Positions 1 to 8,771 of a stretch of DNA of 64,000 nt are shown here, piece by piece; position 1 is the first letter of the stretch, and every line of letters begins with the position of its first letter. A model generated the notes under the pieces. That model saw nothing but the letters and a program-made list of their open reading frames with translations, was not told the origin of the DNA and made no database searches. The stretch lies in contig NZ_CP087190.1 in NCBI RefSeq assembly GCF_024749165.1, positions 4,313,501 through 4,377,500 on the forward strand, given 5' to 3'. The translations under genes and the position numbers were made by a program. The stretch is from Pseudomonas sp. B21-023. Its GTDB lineage: Bacteria; Pseudomonadota; Gammaproteobacteria; Pseudomonadales; Pseudomonadaceae.

Positions 1-244
1 ATCACGGATGCAACTCGCTATGAACAAGGAGCCAGTATTGCCAAACCAGCCGTGACACTCAAATGACCCCTTGCTGACTTAACACCAGTGCCACTATTCG
101 GACATTATTCTGTCATTCGCCCCCGCAATACTTGCGCCTGTTTTCCGGAACCCCAGAACCTGTCTAGTCAGGCCCTTTCCGAAGACATGCCAACTTGGGG
201 GCGGGCGCTTGAGCCTCCCCACTTTTTCCAACAGGGAGAACCTT
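1..244. other. 5' region of the putative porin gene
   Basis: No gene of the main set is visible in this stretch. It lies upstream of the porin gene and is somewhat AT-richer than the window average. A weak sigma70-like arrangement is possible (TTGCTG at 71-76 with a T/A-rich hexamer about 18 bases later), but it is too degenerate to call. A good ribosome binding site, AGGGAG, is at 233-238. Confidence 0.4.
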
Positions 245-1489
245 ATGCGTCTTGTTTCTACACTTACCGGAATGAGCCTCACCGGCATGATGCTGGCTCT
301 GAGTACTCCGGCCAGTGCTGCTGTCGACGCCAAGCTGCTCGAAATGCTCCGCGCCAATGGCTCGATCAACCAGGCGCAGTACAACGAACTGCAGGGCGAC
401 CTGGCAAAGGAAACCAAGGAAAAGGCCGACCAGAAAGCCCAGTCCGAACGCATGAGCTCGTTCGAACAGAAAGTGGCGTGGGCCGCCAAGACCCAGATCA
501 AGGGTGATGTGCGCCTGCGTTACGAAGACGTCAACGTCGACAACCCGATCTCGCGCAGTGGCAACCAGGACCGTGAGCGCGTCCGCGCCCGTGTCGGCTT
601 CTACAGCGAGATCAACCCGCAAGTGGACGCCGGCGTGCGTGTGGCCACCGGCAGCAGCGCCGATGCCCGCTCGACCAACCAAAGCCTGGACAACTACTTC
701 GAGAAGAAATCGCTGTGGGTCGACCTGGCCTACCTCGACTGGCACCCGACCGCCATCCCCAACCTGCACCTGATCGGCGGCAAGATGGCTCAGCCATGGG
801 TGAGCATGGGCGACATCATCTGGGACAGCGATATCAACCCCGAAGGCGTGGCGGTCACTTACAAGACCAACCTGGGCGCCACCGAACTGTTCGGCAGTGC
901 CGGCCACTACACCCTCAAGGACAACGTCGACGGCGACGGCGTGCAGTTCAAGCACGACGCACAGCTGTACCACGGCCAGCTGGGTGCCAAGTTCAACGCG
1001 GCCGACACCCTCAAGTTCACCGTGGGCGGCAGCATCTACGGCTACGACAACGACAAGGAGTCGACCGTCCTGCGTGCCCTGGGTAACACCACCAACGAGT
1101 TCAACCTGGTGGAAGGCTTCGGCCAGGTGGACTTCACCGGCTTTGCCATCCCACTCTCGGCCTATGGCCAGTTCGTCAAGAACACCGAAAGTACCGACGG
1201 CAAGGACAAGGCCTGGCTGGCCGGCCTGAAAACCAAGGTCGGCGCCTGGAGCCTGGACTACAACTACCGCGACGTGCAGCGTAACGCGGTGGTCAGCGCC
1301 TTCACCGACTCCGACTTCGGCAACGGCTTCACCGGGTCGCGTGGCCACAAGTTCAAGGTCGGCTACGAGATCGACAAGAACTTCTCACTGGGCGCGGCCT
1401 ACCTGATGGCCAAGACCGACTTCTCCAACCTGCCGAACAGCGATGCTGACGTAGATACGCTGCAGGTGGACCTGGAAGCGAAGTTCTAA
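245..1489 (+). CDS. Putative outer-membrane porin (Porin_5-like)
   Basis: A 414-residue exported protein. Residues 1-24 form a typical signal peptide ending in ASA. Next comes a short charged helical segment rich in K, E and Q (about residues 40-75) that looks like a small coiled coil. The rest shows the alternating aromatic and charged pattern of a beta-barrel, ending in F like most outer-membrane barrels. This is the organisation of the family annotated as putative porin in Pseudomonas; the substrate is not evident. The start at 245 is preferred over an upstream TTG in frame because AGGGAG sits 6 bases before it and the signal peptide begins there. The gene appears monocistronic, with a strong terminator just downstream. 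Confidence 0.85.
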   Translation: MRLVSTLTGMSLTGMMLALSTPASAAVDAKLLEMLRANGSINQAQYNELQGDLAKETKEKADQKAQSERMSSFEQKVAWAAKTQIKGDVRLRYEDVNVDNPISRSGNQDRERVRARVGFYSEINPQVDAGVRVATGSSADARSTNQSLDNYFEKKSLWVDLAYLDWHPTAIPNLHLIGGKMAQPWVSMGDIIWDSDINPEGVAVTYKTNLGATELFGSAGHYTLKDNVDGDGVQFKHDAQLYHGQLGAKFNAADTLKFTVGGSIYGYDNDKESTVLRALGNTTNEFNLVEGFGQVDFTGFAIPLSAYGQFVKNTESTDGKDKAWLAGLKTKVGAWSLDYNYRDVQRNAVVSAFTDSDFGNGFTGSRGHKFKVGYEIDKNFSLGAAYLMAKTDFSNLPNSDADVDTLQVDLEAKF

Positions 1490-1515
1490 GCGCCAGGCTC
1501 CTTTGCTCCACCCTG

Positions 1516-1559
1516 AAGCGGGAAATGCTGACCCCATCCAGCATTTCCCGCTTTTTTTG
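1516..1559 (+). terminator. Rho-independent terminator of the porin gene
   Basis: A perfect 15-bp stem (arms 1516-1530 and 1539-1553, AAGCGGGAAATGCTG and its complement) closes an 8-nt loop and runs into a T7 tract. It starts 27 bp after the porin stop codon. Confidence 0.95.
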
Positions 1560-1572
1560 CTCTGTCAGAAAT

Positions 1573-1657
1573 GCTCCGGCCCTATCGCCGGCAAGCTGAC
1601 TCCCAAGAGAAATATGCACCACTGTGGGAGCCGGCTTGCCGGCGATAGGGCCGGAGC
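1573..1657. repeat. Inverted pair of REP elements
   Basis: Two REP copies in opposite orientation share GGCCCTATCGCCGGCAAG and its complement GGCGATAGGGCC, extended by GCTCCGG/CCGGAGC ends. They sit between the porin terminator and the 3' end of the convergent ketosynthase gene. Confidence 0.9.
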
Positions 1658-1671
1658 AGGCGAAACGGGTA

Positions 1672-2793
1672 TCAGCGCTTGCGCAGGATCACGCTACCAA
1701 TCGAATAACCCGCACCGAACGAGCTCAGCACACCCAACGCCCCCTTGGCCAGGTCATCCTGGTACAGGTGGAAGGCAATCACCGAGCCTGCCGAGCTGGT
1801 GTTGGCATAACGGTCGAGAATCACCGGTGCCTCTTGCTCGTCCACTTCCCGACCCAGCAGCTTCTTGACGATCAGGTGGTTCATGCTCAGGTTGGCCTGG
1901 TGCAGCCAGAAACGCTGGACATCGCTCGGCTGCTGGCCGTTTTCATCCAGGTGCTGGCCGATCAGTTCGGCGACCTTCGGGCAGACTTCCTTGAATACCT
2001 TGCGGCCTTCCTGCACGAACAGCTTGTCCCGCGAGCCGATACCCTCTTCCGCGGCGCGGTTGAGGAAGCCGAAGTTGTTGCGGATGTTGTTGGAAAACGC
2101 GGTCCACAGCTTGGTGCTGACAATATCGAACTGGTGCGCGGAGGTGGCCAGGTCAGCACGCTCGATCAGTACCGCGGTGGCGGCGTCACCGAAAATGAAG
2201 TGGCTGTCGCGGTCACGGAAGTTCAAGTGGCCGGTGCAGATTTCCGGGCTGACCACCAGCACCGCGCGGGCCTGGCCCAACTGCACGCTGTTGGCTGCCG
2301 TCTGGATGCCGAAGGTGGCCGACGAGCAGGCGACGTTCATGTCGAAGGCGAAGCCCTCGATACCGAGCGCCTGCTGCACTTCGATGGCGATGGCCGGGTA
2401 CGGGCGCTGCAGGTTGGAGCAGGCGACAATCACCCCGTCGACATCGGCGGCAGTGCGCCCGGCACGTTCCAGCGCCTGACGCGCAGCGGCAACGCCCATT
2501 TCGCAGAGAATCGACTGTTCGTCGTTGGAACGCTCCGGCAGGCGCGGCTTCATGCGCTGCGGGTCGAGGATGCCAGCCTTGTCCATGACAAAGCGGCTCT
2601 TGATGCCCGAGGCCTTTTCGATGAAGGCGGCATCGGACAGCGGCGCCGCCTCGACTTCGCCACGCTCGATGGCGGCGGCATTGTCACGGTTGAAGCGCTG
2701 TGCCCAAGTGTTGAAGGACTCCACCAGTTCTTCGTTGGAAATGCTCTGGGCCGGGGTATACAGGCCGGTGCCGCTGATGACGACGTTGTGCAC
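1672..2793 (-). CDS. Beta-ketoacyl-ACP synthase III family protein (FabH-like)
   Basis: A 373-residue thiolase-fold condensing enzyme. The Cys-His-Asn triad is visible: C156 in NVACSSATFG, H298 in WLHQANLSM and N331 in RYANTSSAGS. FabH-type enzymes condense an acyl-CoA primer with malonyl-ACP. The protein is longer than E. coli FabH (about 317) and resembles the Pseudomonas homologue PA3286, which is known to feed medium-chain acyl-CoA from beta-oxidation into fatty-acid synthesis; that substrate is inferred here. The GTG start at 2793 is chosen because AGAGGA lies just upstream and the family begins at this point; the longer reading frame upstream starts inside REP DNA. It stands alone, convergent with the porin gene. 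Confidence 0.85.
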   Translation of the reverse strand: MHNVVISGTGLYTPAQSISNEELVESFNTWAQRFNRDNAAAIERGEVEAAPLSDAAFIEKASGIKSRFVMDKAGILDPQRMKPRLPERSNDEQSILCEMGVAAARQALERAGRTAADVDGVIVACSNLQRPYPAIAIEVQQALGIEGFAFDMNVACSSATFGIQTAANSVQLGQARAVLVVSPEICTGHLNFRDRDSHFIFGDAATAVLIERADLATSAHQFDIVSTKLWTAFSNNIRNNFGFLNRAAEEGIGSRDKLFVQEGRKVFKEVCPKVAELIGQHLDENGQQPSDVQRFWLHQANLSMNHLIVKKLLGREVDEQEAPVILDRYANTSSAGSVIAFHLYQDDLAKGALGVLSSFGAGYSIGSVILRKR

Positions 2794-2896
2794 GGTCGTT
2801 CCTCTGGTCAAAGGCCATCGCCATGCGGCGCAGGCCGGGAAAAGGGCAACATAATGGCACCTTGGTACCAATTCATGGACGAGGGCTGCGCCCTCG

Positions 2897-2959
2897 ATCG
2901 CTGGCAAGCCAGCTCCCACAGTTCAATACGTCCCCTGTGGGAGCTGGCTTGCCAGCGAT
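2897..2959. repeat. Inverted pair of REP elements
   Basis: ATCGCTGGCAAGCCAGCTCC and its inverted copy are separated by about 16 bp, between the ketosynthase gene start and the hrpA 3' end. This is the AGCTGGCTTGCCAGC variant of the REP core. Confidence 0.9.
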
Positions 2960-3010
2960 GGGCCGCAAAACGACCCAAAATTCCGTCAAGTTTGCCACAA
3001 GTTGCAACGG

Positions 3011-6000
3011 TTAGGCTTCCACCTGACTCCACTGCTTGCTCAGTCGCTTGTCGGAAACCGGCACCTTGGTACCCAATTGCTGGGCAAACAACGACACCCG
3101 GTACTCCTCCAGCAGCCAGCGGTACAAGGTCAGTTGCTCATCGCGCTTGCCTTCCTGGGCATGCTTGTCGGCACGGGCCTGGTATTGCGCCCAGCAATTG
3201 GCCAGCTCGCCACTCCACACCCGGTCCTTCTGTACCTGCGACCCCAGCTTCTCCAGGCGCAGTTCCACTGCCTTGAGATACCGCGGCAATTCCTTGAACC
3301 AGGCCCCCGGCGTCTCGCGCACGAAGCCCGGATACACCAGGTTGGCCAGTTGCTGCTTGATATCGTTGAGCGCCACCGCCTGGCTCAGGTCGATCTTGCC
3401 CTTGAAGCGCTTCTGCAAGCCATGCCACAGCTTGAGCACCTCCAAGGTCAGGCGCGCCAGGCGCTCGGCATGCTCGCTCCAATTGCCACGCTTGCGTTCG
3501 GCCAGCGAGGCCAGGGCCGCGCCATCACGGGGCAGCGGGTCTTCGCCTTCGAGCACGCAACTGTCGAGACTGGCCAACAGGATATCCTCCACCAGTGCCT
3601 CGACCCGGCCCAATTCGCGATACAACAAGCCCAATTCGGTCAGCCCCGGCAGCTTGCCGCGCAGGAACTTGGCCGGCTCGGCCAGCTGTTGCAGCAGCAG
3701 GCGCTGCAGGGCACGTCGGTGCTGGAACTCGGCCTCAGCCTGGGTCGAGAACCTCCCCTCGCGCACCGTGCCGTTGTCCTCGACCAGTGCCGGGTACACG
3801 GTCATCGACAGCCCGGCAATCTTCTGCTGGGCGGTCTGCGCCACTTGCTCGAATACCTTGGCCTGCACCGGCTGCTCGGCCTTGTCGTTGCGCGGCAAGG
3901 CCAGGGCGGCCTGGCTGGCGGCGGCAAAACGGGCAGTCAGTTCGGCCAGGTCGCGGCCCTCGCCGAGGAACTTGCCCTGGGCATCGACCACTTCGATGTT
4001 CATGCGCAGATGGCCCTCGACCAGCCCGGTCGCTTCCGCCCAGGCCTCGTCGGACACCCGCGCCCCGGTCATGCGCAGCAGCTCATGGCCCAGTGCCTGG
4101 GGCAACGCGCCCTGGCCGAAGACCATGCGCGACAGTGCCGCCTTGACGAAGTCCGGCACCGGCACGAAGTTCTTGCGCAGGGCCTTGGGCAGGTTGCGCA
4201 CCAGGGCGATGCACTTGGCCTCGAGCAGGCCCGGCACCAGCCATTCCAGGCGTTCGCCCGGCAGGTTGGGCAGCAACGGCGCCGGCACCCGTACGGTGAC
4301 GCCGTCACGGGGGTGGTTCGGTTCGAAGTGGTAGCTCAGCGACAGGCGCAATTCGCCCACCTGCAGATGGTCGGGGTACTGCGCTGCGGTGACCTCGCTG
4401 GCCTCGCGGGCCAGTACGTCCTCCTCGCGCATGATCAGCAAGTTGGCGTCCTTCTGGCTGGTCATCCGGTACCAGGCATCGAAGGTCGCGGTCTGGTGGA
4501 TCTCCGCGGGCAGGCGCGCTTCGTAGAAGGCGTACAGGGTTTCTTCGTCAGCCAGAATGTCGCGCCGGCGGGCCTTGGCCTCCAGTTCGTCGAGCTGCTC
4601 CAGCAGGCGCTTGTTGGCCGCCAGGCACTTGGCCCGGGACTGGATCTCGCCGCCGACCAGGCCATCGCGGATGAACAGCTCGCGGGAAGTGACGGGGTCG
4701 ATCGGACCGAAATGCACCGGGCGGCGTCCGACCAGGATCAACCCGTACAAGGTGATCTGCTCGTAGGCCACCACCTGGCCGCGCTTCTTCTCCCAGTGCG
4801 GTTCGAAGTGGTTCTTCTTGATCAGGTGGGTGGCCAGCGGCTCGATCCAGTCCGGCTCGATCTTGGCCACCATGCGCGCATACAGCTTGGTGGTTTCCAC
4901 CAGTTCGGCGGCCATCACCCACTGCGGCCGCTTGCGGCCAATGCCCGACGACGGGTGAATCCAGAACCGCCGCTGGCGTGCGCCCTGGTAGTCGCCCTCC
5001 TCGGTCTTCTGGCCGATCTGGCTGAGCAGGCCGCTGAGAATCGCCTTGTGCATGCGCTGGTAGTCGCAGGCATCCTTGTTCACCGTCAATTGCAGGTCGC
5101 GACAGATCAGCGCCAGCTGGCGGTGGGCGTCGCGCCACTCGCGCAGGCGCAAGTAGTTGAGGAAGTTCTTGCGGCACCAGTTGCGCAGCGGGTTGGCGGT
5201 CAGCGCCTGGCGCTGCTCCTCGAAGCCGCGCCACAGGTTGACCAGCGCGGCGAAGTCGGAATCGACATCCTTCCACTGGGCGTGGGCCTGGTCGGCGGCC
5301 TGCTGACGCTCCGGTGGGCGTTCGCGAGGGTCCTGCACCGACAATGCGCTGGCGACGATCAGCACTTCCTGCAGGCTGCCCTGACGGGCGCCTTCGAGCA
5401 GCATGCGGCCCAACCGTGGATCGATCGGCAGACGCGCCAGCTGGCGGCCCAGCGGCGTCAGCTGGTTCTCGCGATTGACCGCCGACAGCTCCTGCAACAG
5501 GTTGAAGCCGTCACTGATGGCCTTGCCATCCGGCGGCTCGATGAACGGGAAGGCGTCGATGGCGCCGAGGCGCAGGTGCAGCATCTGCAGGATCACCGCC
5601 GCCAGGTTGGTGCGCAGGATCTCCGGATCGGTGAACGCCGGCCGGCCGTTGAAGTCGTCCTCGCTGTACAAGCGGATGCAGATGCCCGGCTCGACCCGGC
5701 CGCAACGGCCTTTACGCTGGTTGGCGCTGGCCTGGGACACCGCCTCAATGGGCAGGCGCTGGACCTTTGCGCGGTAGCTGTAGCGGCTGATGCGCGCGGT
5801 GCCGCTGTCTATCACGTAGCGGATGCCCGGCACGGTCAGCGAGGTTTCGGCGACGTTGGTCGCCAGCACCACGCGCCGGCCGCTGTGGGACTGGAAGATC
5901 CGCTGCTGCTCGGCTGGCGACAGCCGCGCATACAGCGGCAAAATCTCGGTGTGGCGCAACTGCGCCTTGCGCAGGATCTCGGCGGCGTCGCGGATCTCGC

Positions 6001-6916
6001 GCTCGCCGGGCAGGAACACCAGTACATCGCCCGGGCCCTTGCCCTGGCTGCGCTCGTACTGGGCGATCTCGTCGAGGCTGGCAAGGATCGCCTGGTCAAC
6101 GGAAAGGTCGTCCTCGACCTGGTTGCCCTCCTCATCCTGTTCGCTGGTCAGCGGGCGGTACCAGGTTTCCACAGGGTAGGTACGGCCGGACACCTCGATG
6201 ATCGGCGCGCCGTCGAAGTGCTTGGAGAAGCGCTCCAGGTCGATAGTCGCCGAGGTGATGATCAGCTTCAGGTCAGGGCGGCGGTGCAGCAAGGTCTTGA
6301 GGTAGCCGAGCAGGAAATCGATGTTCAGGCTGCGCTCGTGAGCCTCGTCGACGATGATCGTGTCATAGCGTTCGAGGAAGCGGTCGTGCTGGGTCTCGGC
6401 CAGCAGGATACCGTCGGTCATCAGCTTGACCAGCGTATTCGAATCGCTCTGGTCTTCGAAGCGCACCTGGTAGCCCACCAGCGCCCCCAACGGCGTGCCC
6501 AGCTCCTCCGCGACCCGCGCCGCGACGCTGCGCGCGGCGATTCGCCGAGGCTGGGTGTGGGCGATCAGGCCGTGGCTGCCACGGCCCAACTCCAGGCAGA
6601 TCTTCGGCAACTGGGTGGTCTTGCCCGAACCTGTCTCGCCGGCGATGACCAACACCTGGTGCTCGGCCAGGGCCTTCTTGATCTCGTCGCGCTTGGCGGC
6701 GATGGGCAGGTTGTCGTCGTAGCGAATGCTCGGCACGCTCTGCTGGCGCGCGGTGACCTGGGCGCAGGAGGCCTGTACCTTTTCCACCCACTGCGCGAGC
6801 TTGCCCTCGTCGGGGCGCTTGCGCAGCTCGTGCAATTGCCGGCGCAACCGATGGCGGTCGGCGATCATGGCGTGGTCGAGGTTCTTCAGCAGTTGGTCGA
6901 TGGCGTGGTCTGTCAT
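3011..6916 (-). CDS. hrpA: ATP-dependent RNA helicase HrpA
   Basis: A DEAH-box RNA helicase of 1301 residues, the usual length for the family. Walker A GETGSGKT is at 93-100, DEAH at 190-193 and the SAT motif at 222-224, followed by the helicase C domain with QRKGRCGR, the HA2/OB region and the long HrpA-specific C-terminal domain (DUF3418 type). HrpA remodels RNA and acts in mRNA processing and ribosome rescue in enterobacteria. The start at 6916 (MTDHAID) agrees with Pseudomonas homologues; in-frame starts exist upstream (6955, 7042) but lack a better ribosome binding site. It is transcribed away from the glutamine synthetase-like gene. Confidence 0.95.
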   Translation of the reverse strand: MTDHAIDQLLKNLDHAMIADRHRLRRQLHELRKRPDEGKLAQWVEKVQASCAQVTARQQSVPSIRYDDNLPIAAKRDEIKKALAEHQVLVIAGETGSGKTTQLPKICLELGRGSHGLIAHTQPRRIAARSVAARVAEELGTPLGALVGYQVRFEDQSDSNTLVKLMTDGILLAETQHDRFLERYDTIIVDEAHERSLNIDFLLGYLKTLLHRRPDLKLIITSATIDLERFSKHFDGAPIIEVSGRTYPVETWYRPLTSEQDEEGNQVEDDLSVDQAILASLDEIAQYERSQGKGPGDVLVFLPGEREIRDAAEILRKAQLRHTEILPLYARLSPAEQQRIFQSHSGRRVVLATNVAETSLTVPGIRYVIDSGTARISRYSYRAKVQRLPIEAVSQASANQRKGRCGRVEPGICIRLYSEDDFNGRPAFTDPEILRTNLAAVILQMLHLRLGAIDAFPFIEPPDGKAISDGFNLLQELSAVNRENQLTPLGRQLARLPIDPRLGRMLLEGARQGSLQEVLIVASALSVQDPRERPPERQQAADQAHAQWKDVDSDFAALVNLWRGFEEQRQALTANPLRNWCRKNFLNYLRLREWRDAHRQLALICRDLQLTVNKDACDYQRMHKAILSGLLSQIGQKTEEGDYQGARQRRFWIHPSSGIGRKRPQWVMAAELVETTKLYARMVAKIEPDWIEPLATHLIKKNHFEPHWEKKRGQVVAYEQITLYGLILVGRRPVHFGPIDPVTSRELFIRDGLVGGEIQSRAKCLAANKRLLEQLDELEAKARRRDILADEETLYAFYEARLPAEIHQTATFDAWYRMTSQKDANLLIMREEDVLAREASEVTAAQYPDHLQVGELRLSLSYHFEPNHPRDGVTVRVPAPLLPNLPGERLEWLVPGLLEAKCIALVRNLPKALRKNFVPVPDFVKAALSRMVFGQGALPQALGHELLRMTGARVSDEAWAEATGLVEGHLRMNIEVVDAQGKFLGEGRDLAELTARFAAASQAALALPRNDKAEQPVQAKVFEQVAQTAQQKIAGLSMTVYPALVEDNGTVREGRFSTQAEAEFQHRRALQRLLLQQLAEPAKFLRGKLPGLTELGLLYRELGRVEALVEDILLASLDSCVLEGEDPLPRDGAALASLAERKRGNWSEHAERLARLTLEVLKLWHGLQKRFKGKIDLSQAVALNDIKQQLANLVYPGFVRETPGAWFKELPRYLKAVELRLEKLGSQVQKDRVWSGELANCWAQYQARADKHAQEGKRDEQLTLYRWLLEEYRVSLFAQQLGTKVPVSDKRLSKQWSQVEA

Positions 6917-7380
6917 GGGGCTTTTTAATGATGCAGGCGAGTGCTGCTTTTTCATGATCGGCAGGCGTAAGAGGCGCGATTGTCGCAGATTTGCCCGCGG
7001 GATGCTGCCTGTTGCGGCTCTGGCGCAGGTCAAGCCCGACACGGGCCCTGCACGAATGTTTAGCTCCCACCGGAATGAACGTCGCCATTCACTGATTTAA
7101 TCAACCTTACCGGCCATGTGAGTATCGAGAGATGCTTCCCACCCCGATGATCGCCCGCCCGCTGCCCCATCCTTCGCTGCCGAAGGCCAGGGCCTGTGTC
7201 GGAGAAAATCCGCTGGTGCACATCATCCTCGCCTTCTGGGCCCTGTGGCACTGCCGCCACGCGCGCCCACCGGACACTTCGCTTACGCACCCCTGACCCG
7301 ACCCGGCCACCCTTGGCCGATTGACTCAGCCTGACCGCTCGCCTGCGCGGCGGTCCTGCGTGCCCCAGAGCGAATCCACC
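6917..7380. other. Divergent intergenic region between hrpA and the glutamine synthetase-like gene
   Basis: A gap of 464 bp that must contain the promoters of both divergent genes. I see no convincing sigma70 hexamers, palindromes or REP element. The only coding candidate is the 54-codon frame listed separately at 7132-7296. Confidence 0.5.
7132..7296 (+). CDS. Possible small ORF, 54 residues
   Basis: An ATG-started frame of 54 codons preceded by GAGAG and ending 84 bp before the glutamine synthetase-like start. The product is proline-rich at both ends, with a short hydrophobic centre (LVHIILAFWALWH) that could be a membrane or leader segment. Its position suggests an upstream ORF or leader of the polyamine operon. 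In GC-rich DNA a frame of this size can arise by chance, so the call is weak. I do not recognise the sequence. Confidence 0.25.
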   Translation: MLPTPMIARPLPHPSLPKARACVGENPLVHIILAFWALWHCRHARPPDTSLTHP

Positions 7381-8745
7381 ATGCACTTTGCCCCCGCAGA
7401 GCAAGCCAGGCGTTTCCTGGCCGACAACCCCGATATCGACCTGATCGAACTGTTCATCCTCGACGCCAACGGCGTACCCCGCGGCAAGCTGCTGCACCGC
7501 GAGGAACTGCTGGCCGTGTTCGACAGCGGCCGCCCGCTGCCCAGCACCATCCTCGGCCTGACCCTCAACGGCGATGATGTGGAAGACTCCGGCCTGGTCT
7601 GGGACGTCGGCGACATCGACTGCCGCGCCTACCCGCTGGATGGCAGCCTGGTGCGCCTGCCCTGGCGCCGGGTGCCGACCGCCGCCGTGCAGGTCAGCAT
7701 GCACCCCAGCGAAGGCCTGCCGGCCAGCGTGGCGGATCCACGTCATGTGCTGCTGCGGGTGATCGACGCCCTCAAGGCCGATGGCCTTCACCCGGTGATG
7801 GCCTGCGAGCTGGAGTTCTACCTGCTCGACCAGCAGCGCGACGCCCAAGGCCGGCCGCAGCCGGCGCTGGACAGCGACGGCGGCCGCCCGCGCGAGACCC
7901 AGGTCTATGGCTTGCGTGAGCTGGAGCAGATCGAACCGTTCCTTGCCGACCTGTATGCTGCCTGCAAGGCCCAAGGCATCCCTGTGCGCACAGCGATCTC
8001 CGAGTACGCCCCGGGGCAGGTGGAAATTACCCTGGAGCACGGCGATGCGCTCCAGGCCATGGACCAGGCCGTGCGCTACAAGCGTCTGGTCAAGGGCATT
8101 GCCAATGCCCATGGCATGCAGGCCTGCTTCATGGCCAAGCCGTTCGCGCAACTGGCCGGCACCGGCATGCACATGCACCTGAGCCTGGCGGACGCCGCTG
8201 GCAACAACCTGTTCGCCAGCGAAGACAAGGCCGGCACCCCACTGTTGCGCCAGGCGGTGGCCGGCATGCTGCGCCACCTGCGTGAGTCGCTGCTGTTGTT
8301 CTGCCCCAACGCCAACTCGTTCCGCCGCTTCCAGGCCAACAGCTATGCCCCGCTGGCGCCGACCTGGGGCGTGGACAACCGCACCGTCAGCCTGCGCGTG
8401 CCCGGCGGCCCGGCCAACAGCCGGCATGTGGAGCACCGCATCTGCGGCGCCGACGCCAACCCCTACCTGGCCGCCGCCGCGATACTTGCTGCCACGCACC
8501 AGGGCATCCGCGAACAGCTCGATCCCGGCGCGCCAGTCGAAGGCAACGGCTATGCCCAGGCCAGCGAGTACCTGCCCACCGACTGGCTGACTGCCCTGGA
8601 AGCCCTGGAGCAGTCGGCCTGGGCACGGGAGGCGCTGGGCGAGGCCTTCCTCGGCGTGTACCTGAAGGTCAAGCGTGCCGAGTACCGCCAGTTCATGGCC
8701 GAGGTCGGCGAACAGGACTGGCGCTGGTACCTGCATCAGGCCTGA
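7381..8745 (+). CDS. Glutamine synthetase family protein, gamma-glutamylputrescine synthetase (PuuA) type
   Basis: A 454-residue glutamine synthetase III-like ligase without the adenylylation-loop features of housekeeping GlnA. Recognisable catalytic blocks are ELEFYLL (glutamate/metal site), EYAPGQVEITLEHGDA, the ATP/ammonia block GTGMHMHLSL, NSYAPLAPTWG and the C-terminal RVPGGPANSRHVEHR. Paralogues of this size joined to a PuuB-like oxidase gamma-glutamylate putrescine or other amines in polyamine catabolism. That substrate is inferred from the downstream gene at 26 bp. The ATG at 7381 is used because an upstream in-frame TTG at 7321 would add a non-conserved, arginine-rich tail. Confidence 0.85.
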   Translation: MHFAPAEQARRFLADNPDIDLIELFILDANGVPRGKLLHREELLAVFDSGRPLPSTILGLTLNGDDVEDSGLVWDVGDIDCRAYPLDGSLVRLPWRRVPTAAVQVSMHPSEGLPASVADPRHVLLRVIDALKADGLHPVMACELEFYLLDQQRDAQGRPQPALDSDGGRPRETQVYGLRELEQIEPFLADLYAACKAQGIPVRTAISEYAPGQVEITLEHGDALQAMDQAVRYKRLVKGIANAHGMQACFMAKPFAQLAGTGMHMHLSLADAAGNNLFASEDKAGTPLLRQAVAGMLRHLRESLLLFCPNANSFRRFQANSYAPLAPTWGVDNRTVSLRVPGGPANSRHVEHRICGADANPYLAAAAILAATHQGIREQLDPGAPVEGNGYAQASEYLPTDWLTALEALEQSAWAREALGEAFLGVYLKVKRAEYRQFMAEVGEQDWRWYLHQA

Positions 8746-8771
8746 CAGACGAACTACAACAAGGAACACCC

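Noticed and set aside
3002..6928. 1308-residue open frame antisense to hrpA
   Set aside because: It is the complementary shadow of a GC-rich gene; the minus-strand product has all DEAH-helicase motifs, while the plus-strand product is rich in H, Q, L and R without any domain.
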